Positions 18,064 to 26,170 of a DNA stretch of 64,000 bases are shown here, piece after piece. A program made the translations under genes and the position numbers. Position 1 is the first letter of the stretch, and every line of letters starts with the position of its first letter. The notes below the pieces were generated by a model. That model worked only from the letters and a program-made list of their open reading frames with translations. It was not told the DNA's origin and did no database searches. Source of the stretch: Paraburkholderia ultramafica (GTDB lineage: Bacteria; Pseudomonadota; Gammaproteobacteria; Burkholderiales; Burkholderiaceae); contig NZ_CADIKK010000001.1 of the NCBI RefSeq assembly GCF_902859915.1, positions 124,001-188,000 of the forward strand, in the 5' to 3' direction.

Positions 18064-18321
18064 GCCGGCAGCGGGGTGGACAGTGGCGCGGTTTATCCCG
18101 GCCAGAGCAAGACCGGCGTGGCGTATTCGCTCAGCGCGGTGGGCGAATATCAACTGGCGCCTCAACTGGCGTTCGGGGCGATCGCTTCGCTCGGCAATGC
18201 TTATCAATGTCGCGAGTGGCTCGCGGCGGTGTAGGTGCGCTACAGTTTCACCAGGCAGACGGGCTTGCAGCCGTTCCCGCCGTCGCCGCTCAGTTCGCCT
18301 TATCTGTCATTGTCGAATTAG
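18064..18321 (+). pseudogene. C-terminal fragment of a BcsC-like cellulose export outer-membrane protein
   Basis: One frame reads VYPGQSKTGVAYSLSAVGEY, then QLAPQLAFGAIASLGNAYQ, then VRYSFTRQTG and ends SSPYLSLSN before TAG at 18319. This looks like the last strands of the beta barrel of BcsC. An in-frame TAG at 18232-18234 replaces what is expected to be a Tyr codon, and nothing upstream resembles the TPR domain, so the gene is dead. It sits beside two c-di-GMP enzymes, which suggests a lost cellulose locus. Assignment rests on remembered family patterns, not a search. Confidence 0.5.
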
Positions 18322-18948
18322 TGGGTGCGGTTGGGCTTTGGCGGCGGATGCTCCGGTCAAGGTCCGCCCCTGTTATAGAACGAAAAAAAGCCGCAGGCGA
18401 AGCTGCGGCGAACAAACACACACGCCGAACGTTGGGGACGCTGACGTGTTTCCTCATGCTACCCAGACTCGCTGCGGATGCAAATCGGGTGTCTTGTGTG
18501 ATGATTTCCGTCTGCTCGCCAAGGCTTGCAGGACGTACCCGTCGCGATATCTGAATGGAACGGTAGTCGCAAAAAAACTACACTGGACCATCCATCAGAC
18601 GGAAATAATCAGTGTCGCTTTAGCGATGATCCGCATAGACGATCATCCAGCGATGTGAAATCGTCTTGCCGATGTGCTCGAGGGGCATTTTCGCTCGTCG
18701 CCGGATCGCCACTAGCGTCGCGCAGTTGCCTCGAAGTATGCTTCGGCACCTGCCGCGAGGAGGCAGGACAGCGCTGACACCCGATGCCGGCGATGACCAG
18801 TGAGGGATGCAGAAACGCCCGCCCCGCCGACCGCTCAACCGTTTTCGATGAGCGCGTTCCACCCGACCACGCTCCTTGGCCCGCCGGGTATTTATCGCCG
18901 CGTGCCGCCCCGCCTCCGTCGTCATAGAATGATCAATACGGGGGCAAC
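18322..18948. other. Intergenic region with no convincing gene
   Basis: 627 bases. A minus-strand ORF at 18620-18925 (101 residues) is Arg-rich at its start and has no ribosome binding site or known motif; I do not call it. The only clear element is the leftward terminator at 18390-18409, which implies a leftward transcript starting somewhere in this gap, perhaps a small RNA. Confidence 0.4.
18390..18409 (-). terminator. Rho-independent terminator reading leftward
   Basis: On the minus strand GCCGCAG-CTTCGC-CTGCGGC is followed by a run of T (complement of the A run at 18383-18389), a textbook intrinsic terminator with a stable CTTCGC-type loop. No gene ends just upstream on the minus strand, so it points to an unrecognised leftward transcript. 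Confidence 0.75.
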
Positions 18949-19524
18949 ATGAAACATGGACTGGTAGTTGGGCTGCTGTGCGGCGCGCTGCTTGCCGGCT
19001 GCATGTCGGCCGGGGTCGAAGTGAGACCTGAACAGATGTCGAACTTCAAGCCCGGCGTGACGACGCTGCAAGACGTGACGGCCAGGCTCGGACCGGCGGC
19101 GGTTCAGACCGCGCTGGACGACGGCTCGACGTTGCTGGTCTACACGTACGTGACATCGAGGCCGCATCCTGAGAGCTATATTCCGTTCATCGGGTCGCTG
19201 ATTGGCGGTGCCGACACGCGCTCGTCGGCGACGGTGTTCCTGTTCGACGCGCACGGCATCCTCAAGACTGCAAGCACCACGACCTCGAACGTCGGCACGG
19301 GTCTGAGCGCGGGCTCGAGCACCGACGTGCACAGCGCGCCCGTGTCAGAAGCTCAGCCGTCCGTCGTGGTCAAGAGCGTTCAGCCGCCTGCCGTGGTCAA
19401 GAGCGTTCAGCCGCCCGTCGTGCAGAGCGCTGAGCCGCTTCTGGAAGAGGAAGTCCCGCCGGCCCCGGAAAACAGCACCGAACCGTCACCGGAACAGAGC
19501 ATGGAGCCGGCCCCGAACAAGTAG
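18949..19524 (+). CDS. Outer-membrane lipoprotein with BamE-like N-domain and Pro/Glu-rich tail
   Basis: 191 residues. A lipoprotein signal ends in LLAGC, so the mature protein starts at Cys18. Residues 33-105 (FKPGVTTLQDVTARLGPA onward) resemble the BamE/SmpA-OmlA fold that binds other outer-membrane proteins. From residue 125 the protein turns into low-complexity sequence with repeats of VVKSVQPP and later Glu/Pro runs, probably a flexible periplasmic tether. No operon partner; function unknown. Confidence 0.8.
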   Translation: MKHGLVVGLLCGALLAGCMSAGVEVRPEQMSNFKPGVTTLQDVTARLGPAAVQTALDDGSTLLVYTYVTSRPHPESYIPFIGSLIGGADTRSSATVFLFDAHGILKTASTTTSNVGTGLSAGSSTDVHSAPVSEAQPSVVVKSVQPPAVVKSVQPPVVQSAEPLLEEEVPPAPENSTEPSPEQSMEPAPNK

Positions 19525-19541
19525 CGACGGACCTCGGCCAT

Positions 19542-19937
19542 TCACACCAGTGAATATCCGCCGCGAGCCGATGCGATGAGAACACCGTAAAGCCAAAGCT
19601 GCGCTCGAAGCGCCAGCCTGCGCTCAGCCGATCGGCACGGGCCTGCATCAGACTCGCCGTCGCATAGCGCATTCAACTGGGCCCGCAAGGTCGAGGTCGC
19701 CTGGATCAGGCCCGTTCCGAACAGGCCGAAAATCACCAGGAACTGCGCCAATCCCAGTGCGGCGCCATAGCTGCCATACCAGCACGCCGCCGCGATGGCG
19801 ACGATGGCGCTAAGCGCGACAATCGTCCACTGCACTCGCAGGCTCCAGCGACGCAATGTCAATCCGAGCGGCAGAGACGGGGATTGTGCGTGGGACAGGC
19901 CGGCGGTAACGCGTGGCGGCTCTTTATAGGTCGACAT
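19542..19937 (-). CDS. Small inner-membrane protein of unknown function
   Basis: 131 residues with two predicted membrane helices at about 35-57 and 60-82 and a possible third at the C-terminus (LWLYGVLIASARGGYSL). A purine-rich GGTGGGG lies upstream of the ATG. No family recognised. It is convergent with the lipoprotein gene, 17 bases between the stops. Confidence 0.5.
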   Translation of the reverse strand: MSTYKEPPRVTAGLSHAQSPSLPLGLTLRRWSLRVQWTIVALSAIVAIAAACWYGSYGAALGLAQFLVIFGLFGTGLIQATSTLRAQLNALCDGESDAGPCRSAERRLALRAQLWLYGVLIASARGGYSLV

Positions 19938-20257
19938 GGATATTGCCCCACCGTCTTTTTATTGGCTTTCGCCTTCGATCGCTGGCCCGCTGCATGGGAG
20001 TGCAGTCCGAGAGCGCGTTGCTAGCGTGCATGTTCTTCTGTTCCGGAAGACGCCTCCGTAAGCGAGGTTGTCACGGCACGCATCGCTGCGGCGAACCTCC
20101 GTCTCCCTTGAATTCGCTGTGCGTGGCGCTCACCGCAAAGGCCACGCTCGCGCGGCGATTTTGCCATAGGGGGCGTCGCGCGGTTATCGCAAATGCCCTC
20201 ATCTCACTTCTAATTTTCTTATCGCGCGAATGCGCTCCGGCATGCCCCACGGACGCC
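19938..20257. other. Intergenic region, nothing recognised
   Basis: 320 bases between the membrane-protein gene and the 48-residue small ORF, both on the minus strand. AT content rises near 20205-20225. No ORF with a ribosome binding site was found. Confidence 0.4.
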
Positions 20258-20404
20258 CTATCCGCCCGCGTTCGTACCACGGTCGACGCGATTGCGTTGT
20301 CGCTCCCGCCGCTGTCGCGCGCGGACTATGCTGACGACGATCAGCACGATCGCCAGCAAGGTCAATTCGATAAACGCGGGGATTTGAATAGGATCGTGGA
20401 ACAT
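20258..20404 (-). CDS. 48-residue single-helix membrane peptide
   Basis: ATG at 20404 is preceded by GGAG with a seven-base spacer. The product begins MFHDPIQIPAFIELTLLAIV, continues with a hydrophobic helix to about residue 27 and ends in a strongly basic tail (RARQRRERQRNRVDR). This N-out or N-in single-helix form with a basic tail is typical of small regulatory or stress peptides. No family recognised. Not overlapped by any likely gene, and the good ribosome binding site is the main support. Confidence 0.5.
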   Translation of the reverse strand: MFHDPIQIPAFIELTLLAIVLIVVSIVRARQRRERQRNRVDRGTNAGG

Positions 20405-20769
20405 AACGGGTCTCCACTACATGACGCGCTCATATTACGCCCGGTAAGCTACTACCGTACGCAATCCTGTTCGTTCGGTTTGCTGGCGAGGAAACAGTCG
20501 CGAGCAGTCACAAACCTGCCACAAACCAGGCGCCAGAAATGTGTCCGTTGGCGATATGCGCGGCAGCGCACAGAGTCATCTGGATCAGCCGCCATACTCT
20601 TGCCGATACCGCAGAAACGCCTCCCGCTTCGGGAACCCGCATTTCTGCACGTCCTTCAGCAGCCCCAGCTCTGCGAGCAGTCGGGCAATTATCGGTCACA
20701 ACACCACGTCGACATCGGCAAGCCGCGCTGCGCCGTGGAAAGTAGCGCTTACGCCATCAGGTGCCGCCG
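20405..20769. other. Intergenic region with a possible decayed minus-strand reading frame
   Basis: On the minus strand, 20585 to about 20695 reads LLAELGLLKDVQKCGF then PKREAFLRYRQEYGG before a stop, with a TGA just upstream. It looks like the end of a real protein whose beginning is gone, but I cannot name the family. The remainder would hold the promoter of the FecR operon. Confidence 0.3.
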
Positions 20770-21246
20770 ATGCGTCTCCAATCCATCGCCTATGCGTTGA
20801 TGCTTGCCTGCGGGAGCACGACGGTCACCGATGCAGTTGCAGGCGAGGCAGCCGATGCCGCCGGCGTCGTCAAGACCGTCAAGGGCACGGTGCAGATCGA
20901 GCGGGCTGGTGGCAGTTCGGGCGCAGCCATCGGCAGCGACGTCTACAGCAGCGATCGCATCGTGACCGGCCCGCAATCGTCGGTCGGCATCACGCTGCGC
21001 GACACGACCCAACTCTCGGCGGGCGCCAATACCTCGCTCGAACTCAACAAGTTCGCGTTCAATAGCACGACCCATGACGGGGTGCTCGACGCCACCGTCA
21101 AACGCGGTTCGCTGGCCGTGATTTCCGGCAAGCTGGCCAAGGCGAATCCGGACTCCGTGCGCTTCAGCACGCCGACCACCACGCTAGGTGTGCGCGGCAC
21201 CGAATTCATCATCGAAGTCGGCGATACCGGGGGGAGTGCACGTTGA
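20770..21246 (+). CDS. Secreted FecR-domain protein
   Basis: 158 residues from ATG at 20770 (GTG at 20761 is an alternative adding three). Residues 1-25 form a signal peptide ending near DAVA-GEAA. The rest is the FecR beta domain: VKTVKGTVQIERAGG, DVYSSDRIVTGPQSSVGITL, and STPTTTLGVRGTEFIIEV, the classic periplasmic module of secreted FecR proteins, here with no membrane anti-sigma part. First gene of a three-gene operon; its stop overlaps the next start as TTGA. Confidence 0.85.
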   Translation: MRLQSIAYALMLACGSTTVTDAVAGEAADAAGVVKTVKGTVQIERAGGSSGAAIGSDVYSSDRIVTGPQSSVGITLRDTTQLSAGANTSLELNKFAFNSTTHDGVLDATVKRGSLAVISGKLAKANPDSVRFSTPTTTLGVRGTEFIIEVGDTGGSAR

Positions 21247-21866
21247 AGATCATCAGCCGACATCATCGGCGGGTATCGGCAGCGGCAGCGGCATTCGTCA
21301 CGCTGGCCTTGCTGAGCGGATGCAGCACGCCGCCGGACCGGATTATTTTATTGCCTGATCCGGAAGGCAAAGTCGGAGCGGTCGTGGTCCGCAGCGCCCA
21401 CGCAGAGCAAACGATCGACAAGGCTTACGCCGGAGTCGACGTAGCGAGCAACGGCGCGATAGAGAAGACCATGGATAGCCAATCCAGTGTACAAGCTCGT
21501 TATGGTGAACTGCTCGCTGCCCGGCCGCCTCGCCCGATGACCTTTACATTGTTCTTTCTCTTCGACTCGGCCACCGAATTGGCCCCGGAGTCACCCGCCA
21601 CGGTCAAAAAGTTAAAAGCCGTGCTGGCCACCTGGCCTGCGCCTCAGGTCGTGGTGATCGGTCACACCGATCTGGCTGGCTCGCAGGAGTTCAATGACCG
21701 GCTGTCGCTGCGGCGGGCCGAGAGTGCCGCGGCGTTTCTGGTCAAGGAGGGCATTCCCGCCCGCCAGATCGAGACCGCTGGCCGGGGCAAGCGCGAGCCA
21801 CTGGTCCCGACGCCGGATGGTGTGCCCAACCACATGAACCGGCGGGTCGTCATCACCATTCAATGA
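21243..21866 (+). CDS. OmpA-family peptidoglycan-binding lipoprotein
   Basis: 207 residues. The start is a TTG overlapping the FecR stop (TTGA), preceded by GGGGAG, so translation is probably coupled. The signal ends ALLSGC, making a lipoprotein. Residues 100-207 are an OmpA C-terminal domain (FFLFDSATELAPES, VVVIGHTDLAGSQEFNDRLS, RRAESAAAFL, NRRVVITI) that binds diaminopimelate of peptidoglycan. It should anchor the FecR/CHASE2 system to the wall. Confidence 0.87.
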   Translation: MKIISRHHRRVSAAAAAFVTLALLSGCSTPPDRIILLPDPEGKVGAVVVRSAHAEQTIDKAYAGVDVASNGAIEKTMDSQSSVQARYGELLAARPPRPMTFTLFFLFDSATELAPESPATVKKLKAVLATWPAPQVVVIGHTDLAGSQEFNDRLSLRRAESAAAFLVKEGIPARQIETAGRGKREPLVPTPDGVPNHMNRRVVITIQ

Positions 21867-21888
21867 CCCGCCCGGTCATCGTCGCTGC

Positions 21889-23388
21889 ATGGCCTTCCCT
21901 TCGATGAAACGCTATTACGACCGCTGGAGTATCCCAATCAGGAAACTGATGAAGGCGGCCCAGGGGCGTCCGGTGGCACTGGTGGTGTTGTTCGGCCTGA
22001 GCCTGCTCAACCTGTCCAGCGAATGGCCGAGCAACCTGGCGCGTCCGGCTTTCGTGCGGGCGCTCGACGATGCGCTTCCGGACTCCTTCAAAACGGCCCG
22101 GCAACTTCTGTTCGACCAATTTCAACGTCACTACCCGCGGACTCCGACAGCACAACCCGTCACCATTGTCGAGATCGACGAGGAGACGCTGGCATCCGTC
22201 GGTCAATGGCCTTGGCCGCGCAACCGGCTCGCGGTTCTGATCGACGCCATTGCGGCGCACAAGCCGCTGGCCATCGGTCTCGACATCTACATGCCGGAGC
22301 CGGATCAGACCTCGCCCGACAAGGTGGCCGACAATCTGCCGAAAACGGCCGCGGCGCTGGCCGCCGCGTTGCGGGCCTTGCCGGGTCACGACGCGATTCT
22401 CGCCGGATCGCTGCACGCGGCGCCGACCATCCTGGGTGCGGCCGCGCTCGATCACGCCACCCTCACGACCAGCACCGATCTGCGCAGCGCTCCGATCCTC
22501 CTGCACGGCGCCGACCCACTCCCGCGCGTGCAGCGGTACGACTTCGTGCTCGCCAGCCTGCCGCAATTGCAGGCGGCGGCTCACGGGCAAGCGATGCTGA
22601 GCGTCGCGCTCGAACAGGGCGTGGTCCGGCATATCCCGCTCATCATGGGCCTCGGCGAGAAGCTGGTTCCCAGTCTGCCGCTGGAGATGCTGCGCGTCGC
22701 CACGGACTCATCGGCGATCGAGGTGTTTGCCGACACATCGGGCGTGCAGGCGGTAGGTGTCGCCGATGTGCAGGTGCCCACGCAACCCCGCGGCGACATC
22801 TGGCTGCATTTCGCGTCCATCCGCTCGACACTGAGCCGCTACGTGTCCGCCCGCGACATCCTGCAGGGAACCGTGGAACCGGAACGCCTCCGGGACAAAC
22901 TGGTGCTGGTCGGACTGACCGGCGCCGGCGTGACCGACATGCGCACGACCCCACTGGGGGAACTGGTGCCGGGTATCGAGATTCAGGCGCAGGTCATCGA
23001 GACGATCTTCGAGGGACGTTTCCTGCTCCGTCCCACCTGGCTGAAATGGGCCGAAAGCGCCTTCATCATGGGCTTCGGTCTGCTGATCATCTGGTATGTG
23101 CCGCGCAAGCAATCGCGGTTCGCGGTGTTCATCAGAGCCTTCCCCAAGGGAGTCACCGCGCTGGGCCTCTTCCTGCATTTGCTGAATCTTTTGTGCTGCT
23201 TCTACATTTTCATACGTTTCGGACTGCTGGTCGACGCAGCCGCGATCTTCATCATCCTGTCCGCGGTCATGGGCTGCTTCCTGTCTCCCGCCTTGCTCCA
23301 TCTCCAGGAACAAACCCGCACAGACACCGCCGCCGCTCAAGCTCAAGAATCCGCCAGGGACGCCGCCGGCAAAGCGCCAGGCGCTTGA
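21889..23388 (+). CDS. CHASE2-domain membrane protein without an output domain
   Basis: 499 residues. One helix near 30-45, then a large periplasmic CHASE2 domain (about 60-375; VTIVEIDEETLASVGQWPWPR, AIGLDIYMPEPDQ, LVGLTGAGVTDMRTTP, PGIEIQAQVIETIFEG), then three helices to about 475 and a short Gln/Ala tail. CHASE2 proteins usually carry an adenylate cyclase, kinase or GGDEF domain after the helices; here the chain stops. In related operons FecR, OmpA and CHASE2-cyclase genes occur together. A second start is possible at 21904. Function of a bare CHASE2 protein is unknown. Confidence 0.85.
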   Translation: MAFPSMKRYYDRWSIPIRKLMKAAQGRPVALVVLFGLSLLNLSSEWPSNLARPAFVRALDDALPDSFKTARQLLFDQFQRHYPRTPTAQPVTIVEIDEETLASVGQWPWPRNRLAVLIDAIAAHKPLAIGLDIYMPEPDQTSPDKVADNLPKTAAALAAALRALPGHDAILAGSLHAAPTILGAAALDHATLTTSTDLRSAPILLHGADPLPRVQRYDFVLASLPQLQAAAHGQAMLSVALEQGVVRHIPLIMGLGEKLVPSLPLEMLRVATDSSAIEVFADTSGVQAVGVADVQVPTQPRGDIWLHFASIRSTLSRYVSARDILQGTVEPERLRDKLVLVGLTGAGVTDMRTTPLGELVPGIEIQAQVIETIFEGRFLLRPTWLKWAESAFIMGFGLLIIWYVPRKQSRFAVFIRAFPKGVTALGLFLHLLNLLCCFYIFIRFGLLVDAAAIFIILSAVMGCFLSPALLHLQEQTRTDTAAAQAQESARDAAGKAPGA

Positions 23389-23709
23389 GTCAGCGCTCAC
23401 GCGGATGGCCGTTGTAAAGCTGCCAGCATCTGTCTATCCACGCATAGCTGGCCCTAAAGCACGTTATTTGAGCTAAAGTACATTCGCGGTCAGTCAGATC
23501 GCGAGCCGTTTCGATGGTGTTCCAGGTTTTTCCAACGCGTTCGACGCAACGACGTGTAAGGTGACCGAAATGTCAGATGCGGAAAGTCTCCCGGTGAGCG
23601 TGCTGGTCGGCGATCAGTTCTCCCACACGACCAGCGGGCGCGGATCACGAAGAAAAGAGCGGGACACGTGTGATCGCATTGAACCCGGACGACCGGACGA
23701 TATCGCGTC
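23389..23709. other. Intergenic region, nothing firm
   Basis: 321 bases. A 51-codon frame at 23570-23725 has AAGG eight bases ahead of its ATG but no recognisable protein and runs into ctaG; I leave it uncalled. This gap should hold the oxidase-cluster promoter. Confidence 0.35.
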
Positions 23710-24435
23710 ATGCGCTATCTTCTAGTCGCCTACTGTGGGCCCGCCGCCGTCCCTGACGATCTCTGGCTGCGCTGGAACACCGACCCGCTGCTGCTCGCCG
23801 CGCTTGCCGCCCTCGCGTTCGTCGTCTCCAGCGGCCGCTCCACCGATGTGCGAGCGGGCTGGGCCGCGATAGCGCTGATGGCCGTCGTGTTTGTCTCCCC
23901 GCTGTGCGCGCTGTCGTCGGCATTGTTTTCGGCGCGCGTGACCCACCACATCATTCTCATTGCGGCCGTCGCGCCGCTGCTCGCCCGCGCGTTTCCATTG
24001 CCGCGCATCGGCTATCCGCCGCTTGTCCCGGTGGTCGCCGCGCATGCGGTGCTCGTCTGGCTTTGGCACGCGCCCGGTCCGTATGCGTGGGGGCTCGCCA
24101 CCGTGCCCGCTTACTGGTTGATGCAGATGACACTGCTTGGCAGTGCCTGGCTGATGTGGCGTGCCGTCTTTGCACCGTCGGTGCAGACCGGCGCCGCCTT
24201 GTTGGCGCTCGTCGCGACGATCGGGCAGATGGGTCTGCTCGGCGCATTGATCGTCTTCGCTCCCGCACCGCTGTATGTCGTTCATTTCGCCAGCAGCGCC
24301 GCGTGGGGCATCACCCCGCTCGCCGACCAGCAGCTTGCCGGACTGTTGATGTGGGTGCTGGCGATGATCCCTTATCTCGCAGCGGGACTCTGGATCGTCT
24401 GGTCCAGCCTGGGCGCCAGAGAGCCTGCACTGTGA
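23710..24435 (+). CDS. ctaG: Cytochrome c oxidase assembly protein CtaG (caa3 type)
   Basis: 241 residues, about seven membrane helices. The N-terminus PDDLWLRWNTDPLLLAALAA and the stretch ARVTHHIILIAAVAPLLARAF with paired His match the Bacillus-type CtaG family needed to load copper and assemble haem-copper oxidase. This is a different family from the Cox11/CtaG of alphaproteobacteria. The stop overlaps the next start as GTGA. The cluster holds subunits II and I+III downstream. Confidence 0.85.
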   Translation: MRYLLVAYCGPAAVPDDLWLRWNTDPLLLAALAALAFVVSSGRSTDVRAGWAAIALMAVVFVSPLCALSSALFSARVTHHIILIAAVAPLLARAFPLPRIGYPPLVPVVAAHAVLVWLWHAPGPYAWGLATVPAYWLMQMTLLGSAWLMWRAVFAPSVQTGAALLALVATIGQMGLLGALIVFAPAPLYVVHFASSAAWGITPLADQQLAGLLMWVLAMIPYLAAGLWIVWSSLGAREPAL

Positions 24436-24944
24436 CGACCCTCCTGAAGTTCATCCATCTGGGCGCGATCGCAATCTGGTCAGGTGGCCTGATCGTGTTG
24501 CCCTTTCTGTTCTGGCAACGCCGCACGCTGACAACCGGGCCCGAGCTCGACCGGTTGCACCGCATCACGAGACTGGTCTATGTGGAACTGACTTCGCCCG
24601 CCGCCTTTGTCGCGATCGCGAGCGGCACGGCGCTGATCTTCCTGCAAGCCACCTTCGTCGAATGGTTCTCGGTGAAGATGGTGCTGGTCGGCATCATGGC
24701 GATGCTGCACGTGCTGGCCGGCCTCGTGATGCACCAGCTGTTCCTGCCCGACGGCCACTTCGGCAAGCTGTCGTCGATCGCGCTGACGACCGCCTACGTG
24801 GTGGTGATCGTCGCGATCGTCTGGGTCGTGCTGGCCAAGCCGCACATCGACTCAACCCTGTTCGCCCCGCATCTGTTCGAGCCCGGCGGACTCGCCCGAT
24901 GGCTGCATCAGTCCTTCGGCGAAACCAGAATGCCGACGCCATGA
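24432..24944 (+). CDS. CopD-like membrane protein
   Basis: 170 residues with four helices, GTG start overlapping the ctaG stop. FIHLGAIAIWSGGLIVLPF, MLHVLAGLVMHQLF and the spaced His residues fit the CopD/DUF2269-like copper-handling membrane family. In this cluster a role in copper or haem delivery to the oxidase is likely. Its last 37 bases overlap the end of the convergent DUF2231 gene. Confidence 0.75.
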   Translation: MTTLLKFIHLGAIAIWSGGLIVLPFLFWQRRTLTTGPELDRLHRITRLVYVELTSPAAFVAIASGTALIFLQATFVEWFSVKMVLVGIMAMLHVLAGLVMHQLFLPDGHFGKLSSIALTTAYVVVIVAIVWVVLAKPHIDSTLFAPHLFEPGGLARWLHQSFGETRMPTP

Positions 24945-25420
24945 TCGAACACGAGCTTGCCCCCATGCCAGCCGGCGAAGCCCGTCATCACCGTGGCGAG
25001 CGCCGACAGTGCGAGCCCATGCGGCAGGATCTGCTCGGGATAGTAGAGATGCACGCCCCAGTTGGCGCCCGCGACCGCGACCAGCGTCATCGCGGCGACC
25101 GCGTGGGACCAGCTGGCCTCCCTGAGCCGGATGCCGCGCACGAGCAGCAGCTCGGCGGTGCCGACGAGGCTCGCGCCCACGCCGCTCCAGAACGCGAAGC
25201 CCGCTGCCCAGAGGCCTGCCCTCACCCAGAACGGATCGCCCGACCACCAGTAGATGACGTCCACGCCAAGCGTGGCGACGACGAACGCGATCGGGAAATG
25301 CACCATCATCACGTGAATCGGATGGCCAACGAATGCGACGGCCGAACCCGCATCGAGCCGCAACAGCTCCAGCAGCACCTCGCTCTTGCCGTGCGATCCG
25401 GCATCGCCATTCTTTGCCAT
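24908..25420 (-). CDS. DUF2231-type membrane protein
   Basis: 170 residues from the ATG at 25420, with GGGAG seven bases upstream; a longer open frame runs back into the oxidase gene but is not coding. Four helices; the phrase GHPIHVMMVHFPIAFVVATLGVD is the DUF2231 signature with conserved His and Pro. Such proteins often accompany cytochrome or copper genes. It is antisense within the oxidase cluster, and its start codon is only 21 bases from the divergent subunit II start. Confidence 0.8.
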   Translation of the reverse strand: MAKNGDAGSHGKSEVLLELLRLDAGSAVAFVGHPIHVMMVHFPIAFVVATLGVDVIYWWSGDPFWVRAGLWAAGFAFWSGVGASLVGTAELLLVRGIRLREASWSHAVAAMTLVAVAGANWGVHLYYPEQILPHGLALSALATVMTGFAGWHGGKLVFDHGVGILVSPKD

Positions 25421-25441
25421 GGTCAGTCTCCCTCGCGTTGG

Positions 25442-26170
25442 ATGCGTGATCCTGCGAACCATCATAGCTTCTTGCGGGTAGCGGTCCAAGCAGGATTGAC
25501 GGCGGGACTGAGCGCGGCGCTGTCCGGCTGCGCCGGCCCGCTGTCGACGCTGGCGCCGTCCGGACCCGCTGCGGCGTCGATCGCCGGGCTGTGGTGGGTG
25601 ATGCTGGCCGGCTCGGCCGTGCTGTTCGCGCTGGTGTTCGTGCTGTTCGTGATGGTGATCCGGCGACCCGGCTGGGGTTCGGGTGTGTCGCCCGCGCGCT
25701 GGATCGTGCTCGGCGGTCTGGTGCTGCCCGCCGTGATCCTGATACCGCTGATCTGTTATGCGCTGTTCGCCGGCGAACGGCTGCTGCCGCTGCCGGGCCA
25801 TGCGCCGGCGCGCATCGACGCGATCGCCAAGCAATGGAGCTGGACCTTCCGCTATCCGGATCAGGGGGGAATGGAAACGCAGAACGTTCTGCATCTGCCG
25901 GCGGGGACGCCCGTCGACATCGTCGTCACCAGCGAGGACGTCGTGCACGCGTTCTGGATTCCGCGCTTCGCCGGCAAGATCGACGCGATACCTGGACACG
26001 CCACGCGTCTGCGCGTGCAGGCCAATCAACCCGGTCAGTACGAAGGGCTATGCAACCAGTTTTGCGGACTGGGGCATGCAGGGATGCACTTCACGGTGAT
26101 TGTCGATCGTCCGGAAGACTTTTCCGCCGCCGTCAAAGAAGCGGCCGCCACCGGGGAGGTGAAGAAATGA
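25442..26170 (+). CDS. ctaC: Cytochrome c oxidase subunit II
   Basis: 242 residues from ATG 25442. The N-terminus is a lipoprotein signal ending LSGC with Cys30. Two membrane helices (about 45-70 and 82-108) are followed by the cupredoxin domain with QWSWTFRYPD, HAFWIPRFAGKIDAIPG and the CuA loop CNQFCGLGHAGM. There is no fused cytochrome c domain, so this is aa3-like rather than caa3. Its stop overlaps the subunit I start (ATGA). The 21-base distance to the divergent DUF2231 start leaves the promoter inside coding sequence; a TTG start at 25472 is a less likely alternative. Confidence 0.9.
   Translation: MRDPANHHSFLRVAVQAGLTAGLSAALSGCAGPLSTLAPSGPAAASIAGLWWVMLAGSAVLFALVFVLFVMVIRRPGWGSGVSPARWIVLGGLVLPAVILIPLICYALFAGERLLPLPGHAPARIDAIAKQWSWTFRYPDQGGMETQNVLHLPAGTPVDIVVTSEDVVHAFWIPRFAGKIDAIPGHATRLRVQANQPGQYEGLCNQFCGLGHAGMHFTVIVDRPEDFSAAVKEAAATGEVKK

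Noticed and set aside
18620..18925. 101-codon minus-strand ORF
   Set aside because: No ribosome binding site, irregular composition, no recognisable motif, although the region does contain an unexplained terminator.
19370..19435. Short repeats (VVKSVQPP) in the lipoprotein gene
   Set aside because: In-gene low-complexity coding repeats, not an independent DNA repeat element.
23570..23725. 51-codon plus-strand ORF ahead of ctaG
   Set aside because: Reasonable Shine-Dalgarno but it overlaps ctaG and shows no hydrophobic or known motif.
25591..26166. Upstream 192-codon extension of the COX I+III frame
   Set aside because: It overlaps subunit II, which has strong motifs; the ATGA overlap at 26167 is the natural start.
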